DNA of 64,000 nucleotides from Anas platyrhynchos (GCF_047663525.1 NC_092591.1:26073001-26137000), one strand, 5' to 3'. Numbered from the stretch's first letter, positions 39,101 to 50,581 are shown. The notes: a model not told the origin generated them from the letters alone. A program made the numbers and translations.

Positions 39101-42044
39101 AGAACCAGCCTTCTTGCAATGCAAGGAGCACTGCTTCTGAGCATTAGGAATATTTCTTACACCTACCAATTCATAATCAATGCTTATTTGCCTGAAATCA
39201 GCAGTATGAGCATAAATGCTTCTAGAAGAAAGAGAGATGTTTTATTGACTTACTGAAATAATCAAGATTCATGTTTTGTGTGAAGTGCTCACTGCCTTAG
39301 AGAGCAGAGTAAAACAAGTTTCTTTTCTATTACATCCATAGTTTAACTTTTTTTTTTTCCCCTTCTTCCCCTCTGTAAGGAACAATTGGTCCCTTGGACC
39401 TGCTGGAGCTCAAGTTCTGCTACGACCCACTTCTGTCAAGGCTGTGAAACAGCAAGGGCAAATAGACCTGTTCTGCAGTTTCCGGTGTCCTCTGGAACAA
39501 CTCTGTGAATCTCAAGTTGAGGACAGAAGGAAAAAAAAAATCTGATTTCTAGTCCCAACTTCAAGGAAACTTGTAGACTTCTCCCTCGGCTTTTTACATT
39601 GGAACATGCATCTTCAGTGCTGCTGAAGACTCGAATCAGGAAAATCTTTAATATTCTCCCTATCCACATCCACCTACATGGTTTAACAGAAAGTCATGTT
39701 TAAAACTGAAAACCAACAGCTTGGATTAAGGTTGTTTTCATGTCAAACCTTCGGGGAAGTTCATTTGGGAATCTACATGATTAGTACTAGCTGCTTAGTA
39801 CTACTCAAGTAAATTTGCAGTAAAAATCTTAAAACCCAGAAATTCCAGGTCACCATCTGAGGGAAAGCATTACGGAGATGACCAGGAGGGAGAAAAATGA
39901 GCCATATTTTTAATGCAATGTTATCAGGCAATTTGTGGAAAGAAGTAAGGAACTTAAAGTAATTTTCAAGTCAAAGTTTCAAGTTTAAAACCATGCATGC
40001 TATGGTGTTTCTAGCTTTACAACACATCATTTTAATAATTCTAAAGTTAAAAAAAAAAAAAAAAAAAGATTTCCCTTAAAATTCATAGCAACATGATACT
40101 GTTGAAGCAGAAATATTTACTTTTTATGCCTACCTGCCACTTTGGTTCGGATTTGCATATTTTCTTGCAATGCTGCCAATGGTTCTAAATATTCAGGTGC
40201 TTTTCCAGCTATGACCTCTTGCAGTTTTGCGTCCACTTGGCTTAATCTTTCTTTGTAAAGTCTTAAAAATAAATAAATAAATAAATAAATAAAGCAAACA
40301 AATCAGAAGATTTTTTTCTAAAAGACCTAATCTACCTCTCTTTGTTAACATTATGGCACATCCACTGAAGCAAATTTAAGACTTGTTACCATTTGAATTT
40401 TCCGTGCTTATGTCATGGAAGAGAGACATTTTGTGGACAGAAAATACCATCCACTTTGTTGTTCACTTATCTGCTCTCACCCTACCACAGACCAAGGCAA
40501 AAGATAGGTAGGCTCTTACTGAAGCATCCCCTGTGAAAATCCACATTTAAAATACTATCAAAATGTCATATTTTGTAACTGACATCTTCCATTCCCACCA
40601 AAAGGAAATATTACAATATTTTTACTTCACCTGAAATTCCTTCTAAAAACTGGTATTTACTAGCAGCCTGAAGAAATCCGCTTCCATTTTAAAGAATTTA
40701 GTGTAGTATCAATTACAAGCCTTTCAATCACATAACTAGTAAATACAATGTTAAAAGATAGAATCATCAATATAAACAGCTCCTCCTGTTCTCATGTTTG
40801 TTTTTTTTTACTTTGCACTCCACAATCAAAAGTGGTAACATTGAGGCAAACACATACAGATTTCCTTGTAAGTGCGGAGAACACATCAAACATTACCTTT
40901 TTACACAGTCTCCCCTTCAGGACAGCAATGCTACCTTTTTACTTGTTTACAGTATATTGCTTAAGTAATGAATTAAACAGAAGACAGTTCACACATACCA
41001 AAAAATCAAGACCTGCTTGAGAACTACTTCCTGTTCACTTGAAGCAACACCAGCCTGATTTTCACTTTACCTTGATAACAACTTAATAGTTCAAGCATAT
41101 GTACCTAACCCAGCTATAGGTAAACAGTGACCACTTCTCTTCTTACCTGCAAACTGTTAATAGACAGACTCAATCTGACCTGCAGCTAAGTGACATGGCC
41201 TGCAGTTGATTAAAGACCAATTTGGCATGCAGTTGTTAACATCTAGCTACAGCAGTTTTATCCAACAACAACGTAAGCAGAGGTGCACAGTGCACATGCC
41301 TGGCTGCATCACTAACATCAGATTACACAGCAACAACTTCCAGCTAAATCAGGCCTGGGTGCTGCAAGCACTTGGTGTCACATAGCAGCTGATGAACTAA
41401 AACTGCTTATCCACTAATTTCCAACAGTGATTTGCCTAAAACGGGTAACTGCTGTCTACCAGCGTAAACCCCACTTGTATGATCAAAATTCAGTTTCCCT
41501 ATAAAACAATCACTTTATCATCTCTGCTGCTGGCTGAGATTAAACACCCTGTTGTTCAAGCATCTTTCTCTTCTTTCCCTAGTTTATAAAGTTTGCTAGT
41601 ACCTATCTCAGTTCACCAGTAGAAAGAGCTATCACACAATATGAACACTTATCTGGAATGCAATGACAACTGACTCATTTTCAATTACAGTACATATGCC
41701 TAAGAATAGACAAGGTTTCCTGCATGTTTCTTTTGCAGGTACCTGACTAAGTTAATTGCCAAATTCCCATCAATTTAAATCAGAACAGATGCGTCTAGCT
41801 TACCTGGGCACATCTGAAAATAAATTTTAAATACATACAGAAGACTGGGCCTAACTCAAACAAGATTCACTTTTGAATAACTGTGGTTATTCAGTTCTTC
41901 TCTTCTATTTACTCTGAGTGATTTAGATATTATGGTAAACTACTAACAGAGCTAACACTGGTTTCATTTCCAGTATTGGTTTCTGGTTTGCAGTAACCAC
42001 AGGAAATTTTCATTAGTACTGGCTATAAAAACTGCTACTATACA

Positions 42045-42085
<41 letters not shown>

Positions 42086-45000
42086 AATAATTTCTAGCGT
42101 AGCAAAGACAGTGCTTGGATCTGTTTATGCAATTCACACATATATAAAATGAGAACAAGGATCTTGATACATGTCTCCAAAGATCACAATTCCTTGGTTT
42201 TGCTAAGCATCTAGATGCAATAGATCCACATCAGCCCTATGTAGCAACACTTCAAAACCATTCTTACAGCAAAGAAGAAAAAAATAAGTATTTGTATATA
42301 CACACATACATACAATAAATATTCTGTATATGTATATATAGAATATACGAAAACAAATATATTCTCTCATATAAGAGCTTGCAGAAAATAAAATAATTTG
42401 GAGCAACTGTTTGCAAATCATTTCAGAACTTCCAATACTTATTCTTCTCAAAAATAGTATCTGCTTATTTGAAAAACAAGAAACACCAGCTGCACACAGC
42501 ATTCTCATAGAACAAAGCCTCAAATGACACACTTAAAATATTAAAATACTTACTGATCTTTGAGGTCTGTAAATTGCTTTTCAAGATTGGACATTTCATC
42601 TAAACACTCCATTCTTCTTCTTTCACAGTCCTCATCATCCATTTCTAAGAATAAGAAAAAGGTAACATATTTTGAACAACGTGAACAAATAAACTGAATC
42701 TTTTTTCTAGCCGATTTTAAACACATCTGAATTTTAGCCAAAAACAGATCAGCCTCTATTATTTTACAGCAGGTTATAAGAAATCATTTGTCACATAAAC
42801 TGCAAAGTTAATAAACTCAGGTCTAATTCTAGAAGAAACCCCATGAATTGCAATTTTTCTTCCCCAAACAAGACAACACCATTGTAAGTCTTCAAAAGGT
42901 CAAATTTTGTAACTGATAATGCAAAGTACACCTGAACAAAGTAAGAAACAGAACAATTAAACATTGTATAGCACATCAGATGGAAGGCAGCATTACCCAT
43001 GAAGATTTATTTACCATAACTGAAACTTAAAATTTTATGTTTAAGCTTAAACTTCAAGTTCAAACATAACTTCAAGTGCATCCTTGTGTTAGTATGAGCA
43101 AAAGCAATCCACAGAAAGCATGCACACTCCAAATATTACATTTGTCATGCATCATTCAGTCTAGTTTTAATAATATCAGTTAAAAAGAAAAATGTAACAC
43201 TTGGTTTTGAAAACAGTTTCAACCTTTACAGTTTGGGCAGTTGTTTGGGTCTCAATTACTCATGTAGAAATGCAGCTCATCATAATGACCATTTAAAAAC
43301 CCTGTATATGTAATGAAACAGTTCTTAACAGCAAAACCTGCAAAATCTAGAATTTTGAAGAAATTTGATTTCAGATGCTTTTATGGAGTAAGAGTTATTA
43401 ACATGGAATTCTTTCCAGAGCTTTTGAAGTGCTTTGAAAAGTGGAACTAAAAGTTTTACTTTAGTTTCCTTTTGTTGAAGAAAGCATTATCTATCTTTTT
43501 CCTTGTTTTTATGATGAATTAAATAAACTAAAAGTTGAGAAGGCTTTCCTCAAAACAGTATTTTTTGCTTCATTTCTCTTCACACAGGATCTTACCCTCC
43601 ACTCTTTCAGATTTACCAATGCACTACTCAAGAGGATAAAAGGTATGGTATCTCAAAAGATGTATGTAACAAATAGTAAAGCACACAATGGAAAACTGCT
43701 GAATTTTAGTGACATGCAACCTTCTGCTGTACTTCAGCAAATATAAGGTAGAAAAAGGCAAGTTCCAAACGCTATTTCTGTCAAAGAGGCACATTTCCAA
43801 GGCATTAATGAAACCGGTGCTTCATTAACCATAGTTCTCCATAATAAAAAAATAAATATCTAGGCTCAAAGCTACAAAATTCTTCACTGCTTCCTGCCCT
43901 TCCTCCACCAGCCCTGCCCATCTGAGTGTTTTAAGAGTGAAAAAAGGGTTCTGCTAAGCCACATTCAGAAGGTAGAGATGTGCTGAAGCAGCTTTACAGC
44001 AGCAGCATCTCAAGGAAATAGCTCTCCAGTTCCCATACAAGTGACTGATTATGAATGAGCGCAGGAAGAATGGAGAGCCACAGCATCAGGAGCTGGGGCT
44101 GGACTGGTGCAAGCAGGCCACGGTGTGAGAGCTGTCCTGAGAGGGCTATGCCCAGCTCAGCAGTTACTCAAGAAAACTCCCAGTTGCTGATAGAGAAGCG
44201 CAGCAGGATCAGGAGCCGAGTGGAGATGCTCAGCATCCATTCTTTTAGAGCCCTTGATTTGCTTTATGCTGCCTCCTACACCAGCTTTAAAAAAAAAAAA
44301 AGGCAGCATTCCTCCTGATTGTTTTGCAAAAGAGCATGGCAAATTGCAAGGTGATGGGATGAAAGGAGTACCTTCGGGCATGCACATCACCTCCCTGACT
44401 CAGAGGAGCCAGTAGCTCAGATCTTCCACTTAAACTTCTTGAAATACTAAGTTCAGTCCACGTACCTTTATACTGAAACCATCACAAGCTTTTCAGACTG
44501 AAAACCACACTAGCCCTCTCTGCCTGGATATGAAAACCAATAGGCAGTGGAGCAGTACATGAGTCCAAATCAAAGCCTTACTGCAGTTCCTCACACCGCA
44601 GCAAGTACGAGCAATAGAAGGCAACCCTTACAAAGTTATAAAACGTGGGGTAGCCTGAAGAGAGACAAAATCTGAAGTCAGAACTTCAGAAATCGCTTGG
44701 CACATTGAGAAGGGCGTGGGAAGAGAATGAGGCTGCTAAAAGACGCTTTCATTTTAAACTATCATTCTCATAAAAAAGACAGATCCCAAAACTCAGAATA
44801 AGATCGAAAGTCAGATTAAAGAGCAAAGTTTTCGTTGGCTGTCCAACATAGCACTTAAGCCAAAATTGACTAAGCAACTTTCATCTTGGCCAGATTTAAG
44901 GAATGTGCCAGTCACATTACTTGAAGTCTTGTCTGAAGCATTTATGTGCTATAAAAATAAATTTGCATTAAAAATTGACGGAACCTCCCCGTGAATCCAG

Positions 45001-48000
45001 GCAGGAACCAGCCCTGGGAACCAGATGGCTTCCCACTTGCTTCTCAAGTTCACATACACGTTTCAGACATTTCCAGGTATGGTTTTGTTTCCAAGTATGT
45101 TTTGGTAAATAATTCATTCAGAAGTTTTCCTTACATTAACTTGGATTTTATTGCTTGTGCACGCTTAAGGACTGCAAATAAAAAAATAATACTAGAACTG
45201 TGGCCCTTTCTGAGGATCAATGCAGCCTGAAAGCAACTGCATCTTACATTTTTATCTTCTGCTGCAAGAAAAGAGGAATGCATTGGGATGTGAGGGCGCA
45301 GCTGACTCTCCTGCAGATGTTGAAATAAAACACAGCACCCTCCTCAGCCAGGTCCACACTCAAAAATGTGGGAATTCCTGCCTATAAGACTACGTTCTAC
45401 CTATAATACTGAATGGCAACTGACATGCTAATTCACTCTTCTGTCGTTTCTTTATTCTGCCAATTAAACTTTTTCAGGCTTTCAGAGTCTTGAATTATCT
45501 TCATTTCCCCAATTACAGAACTTCTTCCCCATGGCCTTAAACAATGTACAGATTGGGAAATATTCGCTATTGAAAAAGTAAGTTTTGAGATTAAAATCCC
45601 ATGGCTTTTCTGTCGAAAATTTGTATTGCTTGAGACAGAATATTTCTCATTTTATATTAAAATACTTGCTACCAGGCCAAAATTGTCTCAACGCTTCAGA
45701 TTTCCCATAAAGTTCCCCCATAAAGTTCTGTATTACACAAAGCATTTGGGGCATTTTTTAACACTGTCGAAATCACAGTCATTTGTTTCCTATTGCATTG
45801 GAGTAGTCCAACTCCCTAACTAGCACAGCCCAGTTTTAAGACACACACACACACACACAAAAAAAAAAGTACTTAAAATGTAACAGCACCTAAAATAGTC
45901 CTTTTTAATAAGCTATGGCCTACATAAAGTGCTCCACAAAAATGTTCAAATTCTCATCTGGGATGGCAAGCATAACTTGTGGCTTTTTTATTCATCCCTT
46001 ATATGCTATTCTATACCATGGTCAATAATTAAAAAAAAAACTCAATATGTATCATCAAAAGGAAAAGGATTGAAACAGTGCCAGCTCTCAAGGGCATGTT
46101 ATGCTGTTTCTAACCACACCTCCTGTATTCTCAGTCATATACTGGGTGGGGGGGGAACACCAATGAATGCAACTAAAGCAAAGGACAAATTTAACTAACA
46201 CAATCTCTTCCTTCTAAACCTTCTTTTTTTTCCCCCTACTAATTTTAATTAAGACTTATTTCTTGCAGTGCTAATCATCTTGTATCTGTAGAAGCAATAT
46301 GCTTCCATGGAGTACATCCATATTTGTCAAGACACCGAGACAAGCATGTAATTTCCTGTAATCATCACTTTTTAAGTGCTCTCTTAAAAGCATTTCTCTG
46401 TGGAATGCTACAGAAATTATCTGGAGGGTTTCTTGTATTATTGTAAAGAAACACTTTCACACTACATTCACTTAAAACATAGCTCCTCCTTCTTCCTCCC
46501 AATCCCCAAAGAAACCAAGACCAGAAAAAGATAACAGAATTATTTGCCCTCGACAAAATTAAATTAAGTTTAAAATAATAAAATAAAAATTAAAGAAATC
46601 AACCAAAGTGTCTTTGTGGACATGTAACCATCAGTTTGGTTTTAAATTGTCAGCTGGTAAAAACTTCATACAGGAGTACGAGCAGGTTTTGAAAGAGAGC
46701 AAACTTCAAAGACAGTGGCTGGAACTAACAGAGCCATTTTTCCTTTCACCAGAGCCAGGGAGCTGGGGGAAAGAAAGAGATAAGTTTACATCTGTTATGC
46801 CAAGCTCCTTTCTCACACAGAAAATGAGATATTTTTTTTCGACATACAGATTGGCTAGAATAATAGATGAAGAAAAGGCACCCCCAGACATAATTGTAAT
46901 CTAATTGTAATCTACATAAACTACATAATCTATTGCAACACAAACTGGAAGACAGAGACTTCCAGTAGGCTAAGTAGGGGTTATTGTTGCAGTGCTGCTC
47001 CTGGGCCTCAACAAGGAGTCCTTCACAGCCCTGTGTCTCACTCTCACAATGCCCAATAAAATCGTGTGTTCCTCCCCTACACTATTTTATATTTTCCCCT
47101 GAAAGATTGTTAAACTTAATTCAGCTGTGTACGTGAGAACTTTTTTGAAAAATAGTCACGTTTAGGAGGGAATAGCCATGCCCCTGAATTTCTTTTCCGA
47201 AATACAGAATTCACTTTCTAGTCCGTGTACAACAGTGATAATGAAAGAATTGAAACACACCTTCCTAAATCACGTCTGAAAGGAGCAGAGCAGGCTGCTG
47301 TACAAACAGGGACATAACTAGACACCTTTCCAACTTAAAACTTGATTACCTCCAACTGCTTGTCCTTATATCCGCACTCAAGTTTGCCCTTCTTCCAGCA
47401 TAATCACCAGCGCGTAGGGATGCTGCACAGCTTTGGTTTCATCAAACCAACCCGTGACAATTAAAGCACATTTTTCTGGCCCTGTTTTTCAATTCAGCCA
47501 CTTAATGTGGTTAAGGAAAAACCAATCAGTCTTCTTCAGCAGCAGATCTGTAGCTGGATCAATAAGCTCTCCACCTGTATCTGGAGCCCAACTGTTTATA
47601 AAAGTTGTGTGCACGTTCATGTGTCAGTACAGGAGAGCTTTAAAGTGAGTCCTATGACTGTGTGAACTTACCACCCACTGGGTCAATTTGCAGCCATTTT
47701 GGAGAACACAAACCAGATTATTTTCCTATCAATTTAAACCCAAAGCTTCATTCCAGGTTCTTGTCAAATGTGCTCCAATGTCTACAGAGAACACAAGGGC
47801 TTGAAGCAATGACTTGTTCTTCAAGCAGTTTCCAACCAAATGCGTTCAGTTGAGGATACATTATGTGAAACAAATCTCTAACTACTTTGGAGATGTATGA
47901 GCCTCAGCGCCATCTACTCTGGACTACCTATCTCTACTGTTGGCTTGCCAGATCAGTTGTTAATGTAGGCACAAATAAAATCGCTGTGTTTATGATCATT

Positions 48001-48812
48001 TTGCTGGCAGGGTGGTGGCAGCCAACAGTTCGATCCAAGCAGGCAGCCACGGACCAGCAGGCTAGAGGTGTAAAACAGGCTTCTGTCAGCGATACCTGAC
48101 ATCTCAGAGGCACAGGGGAGGAAGGGAGGAGGGAGGGGAAGCTCTATATAAACCCTGGGCAGATTACCTGGACTTGGGGATTAGCCAAGGCCTCTACTGG
48201 GGGATCACCTCTGGTGATCGCTGGTCCAGTGAGTATTAACTCAGATCAGGGGCCAAGGGCACGGCTCTGCTGTCTCCCAGCACAGCGCCCACACTCTCCC
48301 AGCCCTGGCAGAGCCTTTGCTCTACTTCTGGGGAGCCAGCGTGGCCGACCCTGTCCCTACCGTGCCCCTGCGGGCTCCAGCAGCTTGGCAGCCTACACAC
48401 AGCCCAGTAAGGCGCTGAGGGGGCTCAGTTACAGCGCAGCGCCCCTTCCCAGCTGCCTGACAGCAGCCCCCAGCCCCCGGGGCAGCCCCGCCGCTGCTCC
48501 CCCCCCCTCCCCTTCGCCGGGCCGGGGCGTGGCGGAAAGGCCGCGGGGCGGGGTCCCGGCGGGGCGGGCATCGGCGGCGCTGTGGGGCCGGGGGGAGGCG
48601 GGGGGGGGGCCGCGGGCCGGCCCCGGGGCGAGGGGCGCGGGGTGGGGAGGTCTGTGAGGGGAGGCGGTGCCGGTACCTGAGCTGTCGCCCTCCTCGGACA
48701 CGGAGGAGCTCTCGGTCTCCTCCTCCTCCGAGCTGCTCCCCTCGTTCTCCCCGTAGTCCACCTCCATCTCATCGTGGTTGTTCTCCTTCTTCTCCCGGGA
48801 GTGCACCGGCAT
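30030..48812 (-). CDS. BRMS1L: BRMS1L, BRMS1-like transcriptional repressor (complete coding span, 10 exons)
   Basis: The gene encodes a subunit of the nuclear SIN3/HDAC corepressor complex, a paralogue of BRMS1 with an SDS3-like domain. Ten coding exons on the minus strand join in frame: 48812-48677, 42644-42554, 40261-40134, 38597-38518, 35977-35881, 35521-35438, 34207-34143, 32778-32739, 31927-31801 and 30153-30030. Together they make 972 nt, or 323 codons plus TGA, equal to the known family length. Residues 1-45 are an acidic Ser/Glu-rich N-terminus starting MPVHSREKK. Residues from about 47 to 150 are charged and coiled-coil-like ([23 protein letters not shown]). A basic patch ([15 protein letters not shown]) lies near residue 185. 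The C-terminus contains [20 protein letters not shown] and [18 protein letters not shown]. The start codon has G at -3 and no upstream in-frame ATG. Eight introns are GT-AG and intron 6 is AT-AC. The identification rests on family sequence recalled from memory and on the adjacent RALGAPA1, as in human 14q13. Confidence 0.97.
30917..30991 (+). repeat. 37-bp tandem duplication with A-runs
   Basis: The unit acacctttgtttcagcgctg plus A(n) occurs twice in a row. The copies differ by one base (gcgctg against gcactg) and slightly in A-run length. Confidence 0.9.
31177..31216. repeat. 40-bp near-perfect palindrome in BRMS1L intron 9
   Basis: The arms are TAACATATACTTT and AAAGTATATGTTA, with an internal ACTTTTAAAGTATACTTTTA segment that also contains a short direct repeat of TACTTTTAAAG. 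Confidence 0.85.
31801..31927 (-). CDS. BRMS1L: BRMS1L coding exon 9
   Basis: This exon encodes [20 protein letters not shown], then [20 protein letters not shown] and PT. The acceptor is tttcag|C and the donor is ACAAG|gtaaaa; the length is 127 nt. It is one of the most conserved parts of the BRMS1 family C-terminal domain. Confidence 0.96.
32739..32778 (-). CDS. BRMS1L: BRMS1L coding exon 8 (40 nt)
   Basis: This short exon encodes [13 protein letters not shown]. The acceptor is tttcaag|G and the donor is GAAC|gtaagt. Its reading frame is demanded by exons 7 and 9, and skipping it would shift the frame. Confidence 0.94.
34143..34207 (-). CDS. BRMS1L: BRMS1L coding exon 7 (acceptor of the AT-AC intron)
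   Basis: This exon encodes [20 protein letters not shown] and then K. The upstream intron ends CTTTTCCAC, an AC acceptor, directly after a TTCCTTAAC branch motif. The downstream donor is AAA|gtaaga; the length is 65 nt and the exon ends on a codon boundary. Confidence 0.95.
34208..35437 (-). other. BRMS1L: BRMS1L intron 6, U12-type AT-AC intron
   Basis: This 1,230-nt intron begins ATATCCTTTT on the minus strand, which matches the U12 AT-AC donor consensus. It ends in AC, preceded by TTCCTTAAC at 34224-34216, which matches the U12 branch-site consensus, with 8 nt (TTTTCCAC) between the motif and the exon. Splicing at these sites gives the expected VVVS-GPYIVY protein junction in phase 1. A CR1 remnant lies inside it at about 34,365-34,405. 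Confidence 0.93.
34365..34410 (-). mobile_element. Diverged CR1 remnant in BRMS1L intron 6
   Basis: The stretch accatagaatagcttgggtt resembles the reverse complement of the CR1 tail. It is short and diverged, and it sits inside the AT-AC intron. Confidence 0.5.
35438..35521 (-). CDS. BRMS1L: BRMS1L coding exon 6 (donor of the AT-AC intron)
   Basis: This exon encodes [20 protein letters not shown] and then KKKPVVVS. It contains a basic, possibly nuclear-localising patch. The acceptor is tcttttcag|A. The 3' end is TCAG|ATATCCTTTT, which is a U12-type AT-AC donor rather than a GT donor; the length is 84 nt. No GT donor here would preserve the family's VVVSGPYIVY sequence. Confidence 0.95.
35881..35977 (-). 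CDS. BRMS1L: BRMS1L coding exon 5
   Basis: This exon encodes [20 protein letters not shown] through HSIDITS, the end of the coiled-coil region. The acceptor is cttttag|AGTGAA and the donor is CTCAG|gtgaat; the length is 97 nt. Confidence 0.96.
35978..38517 (-). other. BRMS1L: BRMS1L intron 4
   Basis: This 2.5-kb intron runs from gttgtg to cttttag. It contains an A-run at about 37,121 and a 146-codon open frame at 37,960-37,520 with no recognisable domain. That frame is taken as chance. Confidence 0.85.
38518..38597 (-). CDS. BRMS1L: BRMS1L coding exon 4
   Basis: This exon encodes [19 protein letters not shown] and then ASRQHCE. The acceptor is ttacag|G; the length is 80 nt. The donor needed to keep the conserved HCESEKLL junction is GAG|gttgtg, which is weak at +3 to +6. 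A better-looking gtgagg donor lies 5 nt upstream, but using it would put TAG at the junction with exon 5. Confidence 0.95.
40134..40261 (-). CDS. BRMS1L: BRMS1L coding exon 3
   Basis: This exon encodes [20 protein letters not shown] through MQIRTKVA, a helical, coiled-coil-like stretch. The acceptor is tttttaag|A and the donor is GCAG|gtaggc; the length is 128 nt. An (AAAT)n run sits directly upstream of the acceptor, so the polypyrimidine tract on the transcribed strand is a TTTA repeat, which is an unusual tract. Confidence 0.96.
40266..40293 (+). repeat. (AAAT)n microsatellite at the BRMS1L exon 3 acceptor
   Basis: Seven AAAT units begin 5 nt from the exon boundary. On the transcript they form a TTTA-repeat in place of a normal polypyrimidine tract. 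Confidence 0.9.
42045..42090 (+). repeat. (AAAT)n microsatellite in BRMS1L intron 2
   Basis: About ten AAAT units end in an AATAATAAT stretch. Confidence 0.9.
42554..42644 (-). CDS. BRMS1L: BRMS1L coding exon 2
   Basis: This exon encodes [19 protein letters not shown] through FTDLKD, the start of the coiled-coil region. The acceptor is ttcttag|AAATGG and the donor is GATCA|gtaagt. It is 91 nt and keeps frame with both neighbours. Confidence 0.96.
42645..48676 (-). other. BRMS1L: BRMS1L intron 1 (6.0 kb)
   Basis: This GT-AG intron runs from gtaccg to ttcttag. It contains an (AC)n-A(n) repeat at 45841, A/T-rich stretches and a G-run at about 46,145. Its 5' 300 nt form part of the CpG island. 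No further coding exon or recognisable RNA gene was seen. Confidence 0.85.
45841..45868 (+). repeat. (AC)9 followed by A-run
   Basis: This dinucleotide array joins directly to an A homopolymer in BRMS1L intron 1. Confidence 0.9.
48677..48812 (-). CDS. BRMS1L: BRMS1L coding exon 1
   Basis: This exon encodes MPVHSREKK followed by the acidic, serine-rich N-terminus that ends EEGDSS. The ATG is at 48812-48810 and the donor is CTCAG|gtaccg. It carries 136 nt of coding sequence and ends in phase 1. The exon lies inside a CpG island. Its 5' UTR start cannot be fixed from sequence and is probably within 48,830-49,020. Confidence 0.96.
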
Positions 48813-49016
48813 CGCTGCGGCACCGCCACCGCCGGGCCCCGGCACGGCCCCGGCCCCCAGCCCCCGGCACGGCCCCTTCCCGCCGCCGCCGCTACCGCCG
48901 GCCCCGCCCCGCCCCGCCGCCGCAGCCTACCCCGCCCGGCGCCCGCCGCGCCCTCCCATTGGCTGAGCCCCGCCAGCCGCCGGGCCAGCAGGGTAGGTGA
49001 GCCCGCGCGCGGGGCG

Positions 49017-49032
49017 TGCTGGGAGTTGTAGT
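49017..49032 (-). promoter_or_regulatory. ZNF143/THAP11-type promoter motif upstream of BRMS1L
   Basis: The minus strand reads ACTACAACTCCCAGCA. This is the well-known ACTACAAYTCCCAGNA promoter element bound by ZNF143 and THAP11/HCF1. It lies about 205 bp upstream of the BRMS1L start codon inside the CpG island, so it probably marks the core promoter. Confidence 0.65.
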
Positions 49033-50547
49033 CCTCCGGGACCGGCGCGGCGGGGGTGGGACTCCGGGACGGGGGCCTCCCCGCCGCTGCCTCCCCGCCC
49101 GGCCTCTGCCCCGGGGCCGTTGCAGTCTCCTCACGGGGCGGTGTCACGGCGTCTGCTCGTTTGCCCGCCGCCTTTAATAACGCTGTGCTGCCTGAGCTGC
49201 CCTCTTGACGAGGGAGGTGCTCAGCCTCACCTCACAGCACGCAGCAACAGCCCCAAATCCCTGCTGGGTCGTGGCCCACAGGCGAGCGGGGACAGCCGGG
49301 TTGTGGCCGTGGGTAGGTGGCCCAGCTTGGCTTTGTTACGGGTCTGGGTATTTAAAATGAAAGAGGAGCAACAAGTGGTGGTGTCCTCGCGTTCTCCTTG
49401 TTTAAAAGCAGCTGGTGAGACCCCCAAACGTGGCCAAGTGCTGGTTCGTAAAGTTCAAAAGCTTAAAGGAAATTACCAAAGGGATTGTAAATTGGTGTTC
49501 CTTCAAGCTAACGTGCCAGAAGTGCTTCGGTAGTGGTGTGAGATATCCAGAGAGCTGAAAGGAATTAGGAAAAAGCCTGAAGTGAGCTGGAGATGTCCCC
49601 AAATGAAAATGGATGAATTCCACAAACTGGGATCCATAGGGATCTGCCAAAAAAGAAACAATTGGGGGGAAATAAATAAATAAATAATCTAAGAATTGCA
49701 GATTTGCAGATTCAAGGTTTGCATTTTAGTCTACTAAAATACAGCTAGAAATTAAAAGTTACAGACAAAAAGAAAAGAAAAAAAAAAAAAAAAAACAGCG
49801 GCAGGGAAAGGAAAGGCAGGAAATCTGAAAGCCTTTGGCCTCCTGATTGTAATTTCCTATCCAAACAGTTGAAACTAGGTCCAAGGGAGCTAAAAATAAG
49901 TCCCAGAAGGAAAACAAAGTTCCCATGCTACAGTGGAAATCAACAACTAGGATGGGGAATTGGGCCAGTTTTTTGTGTTTTTTTTTTTTTTTAAGCTCAT
50001 TATACGTTTTTACATGCTTCTTCTATTCATTTTTTATCCTTTGAAGGCAGGGAGGAGCTACCCAGCTAAAGCAATACAACGTTTACAATACAACATTTAC
50101 TGTCTAGAGGAAGAAAAAATGTACCAGTTGAAGTCAACCTCGCTGCCCAAATGGAATGCTAGAAAAGCTAAGAGAACAGGCTGATTCCACAAGCTATGTA
50201 TGGTGGCACAGCAGTGTTGGCACATTATAACTTGTTTCCAGAAATATAGGTTCATCTGGTTAATGAACTTTATAAGCCCATAACATATAAAATGGCAACA
50301 CCTGTCTGAATCAGCTATCTAAGGCCCAGATTTGTGCTAGGTGGACGAGGAATGATGCAATTCTGGCTGGCTTAATAGACGACATTCAAAGATTTGTGTT
50401 CTTGCCATGTGAAGATACCATCTAGGAATCCACATTCAGCTACCAGAAGACCAGTCTATAGATTGGCCATCTTATCAAGGTAAATGAAGGGAAGCATTAG
50501 ATGTCTGCAAAGCTGTTTCTGGATTCAGTTATACCTACAACCAGTAG

Positions 50548-50581
50548 AAAAATAAAATAAAATAAAATAAAATAAAATAAA
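50548..50581 (+). repeat. (AAAAT)n short microsatellite
   Basis: Six to seven AAAAT units occur in the spacer between the two genes. Confidence 0.9.

Larger units (their letters stand above)
40262..42553 (-). other. BRMS1L: BRMS1L intron 2
   Basis: This GT-AG intron holds two (AAAT)n microsatellites, at 40266-40293 and 42045-42090, and no further exon. The first microsatellite abuts the exon 3 acceptor. Confidence 0.85.
48420..49160. promoter_or_regulatory. CpG island at the BRMS1L promoter
   Basis: This very GC- and CpG-rich block surrounds exon 1 and its upstream side, with repeated GCCCCGCCCC GC-boxes near 48,901-48,915. An inverted CCAAT (attgg) lies at 48,958-48,962. No TATA box sits at a suitable place for BRMS1L, which fits a housekeeping-type CpG promoter. 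Confidence 0.8.

Noticed and set aside
48425..49533. Long frames of 147, 240 and 178 codons over the BRMS1L CpG island
   Set aside because: They are Pro/Arg/Gly/Ala-rich frames that arise because GC-rich DNA has few stop codons. Only the frame holding exon 1 matches a known protein.
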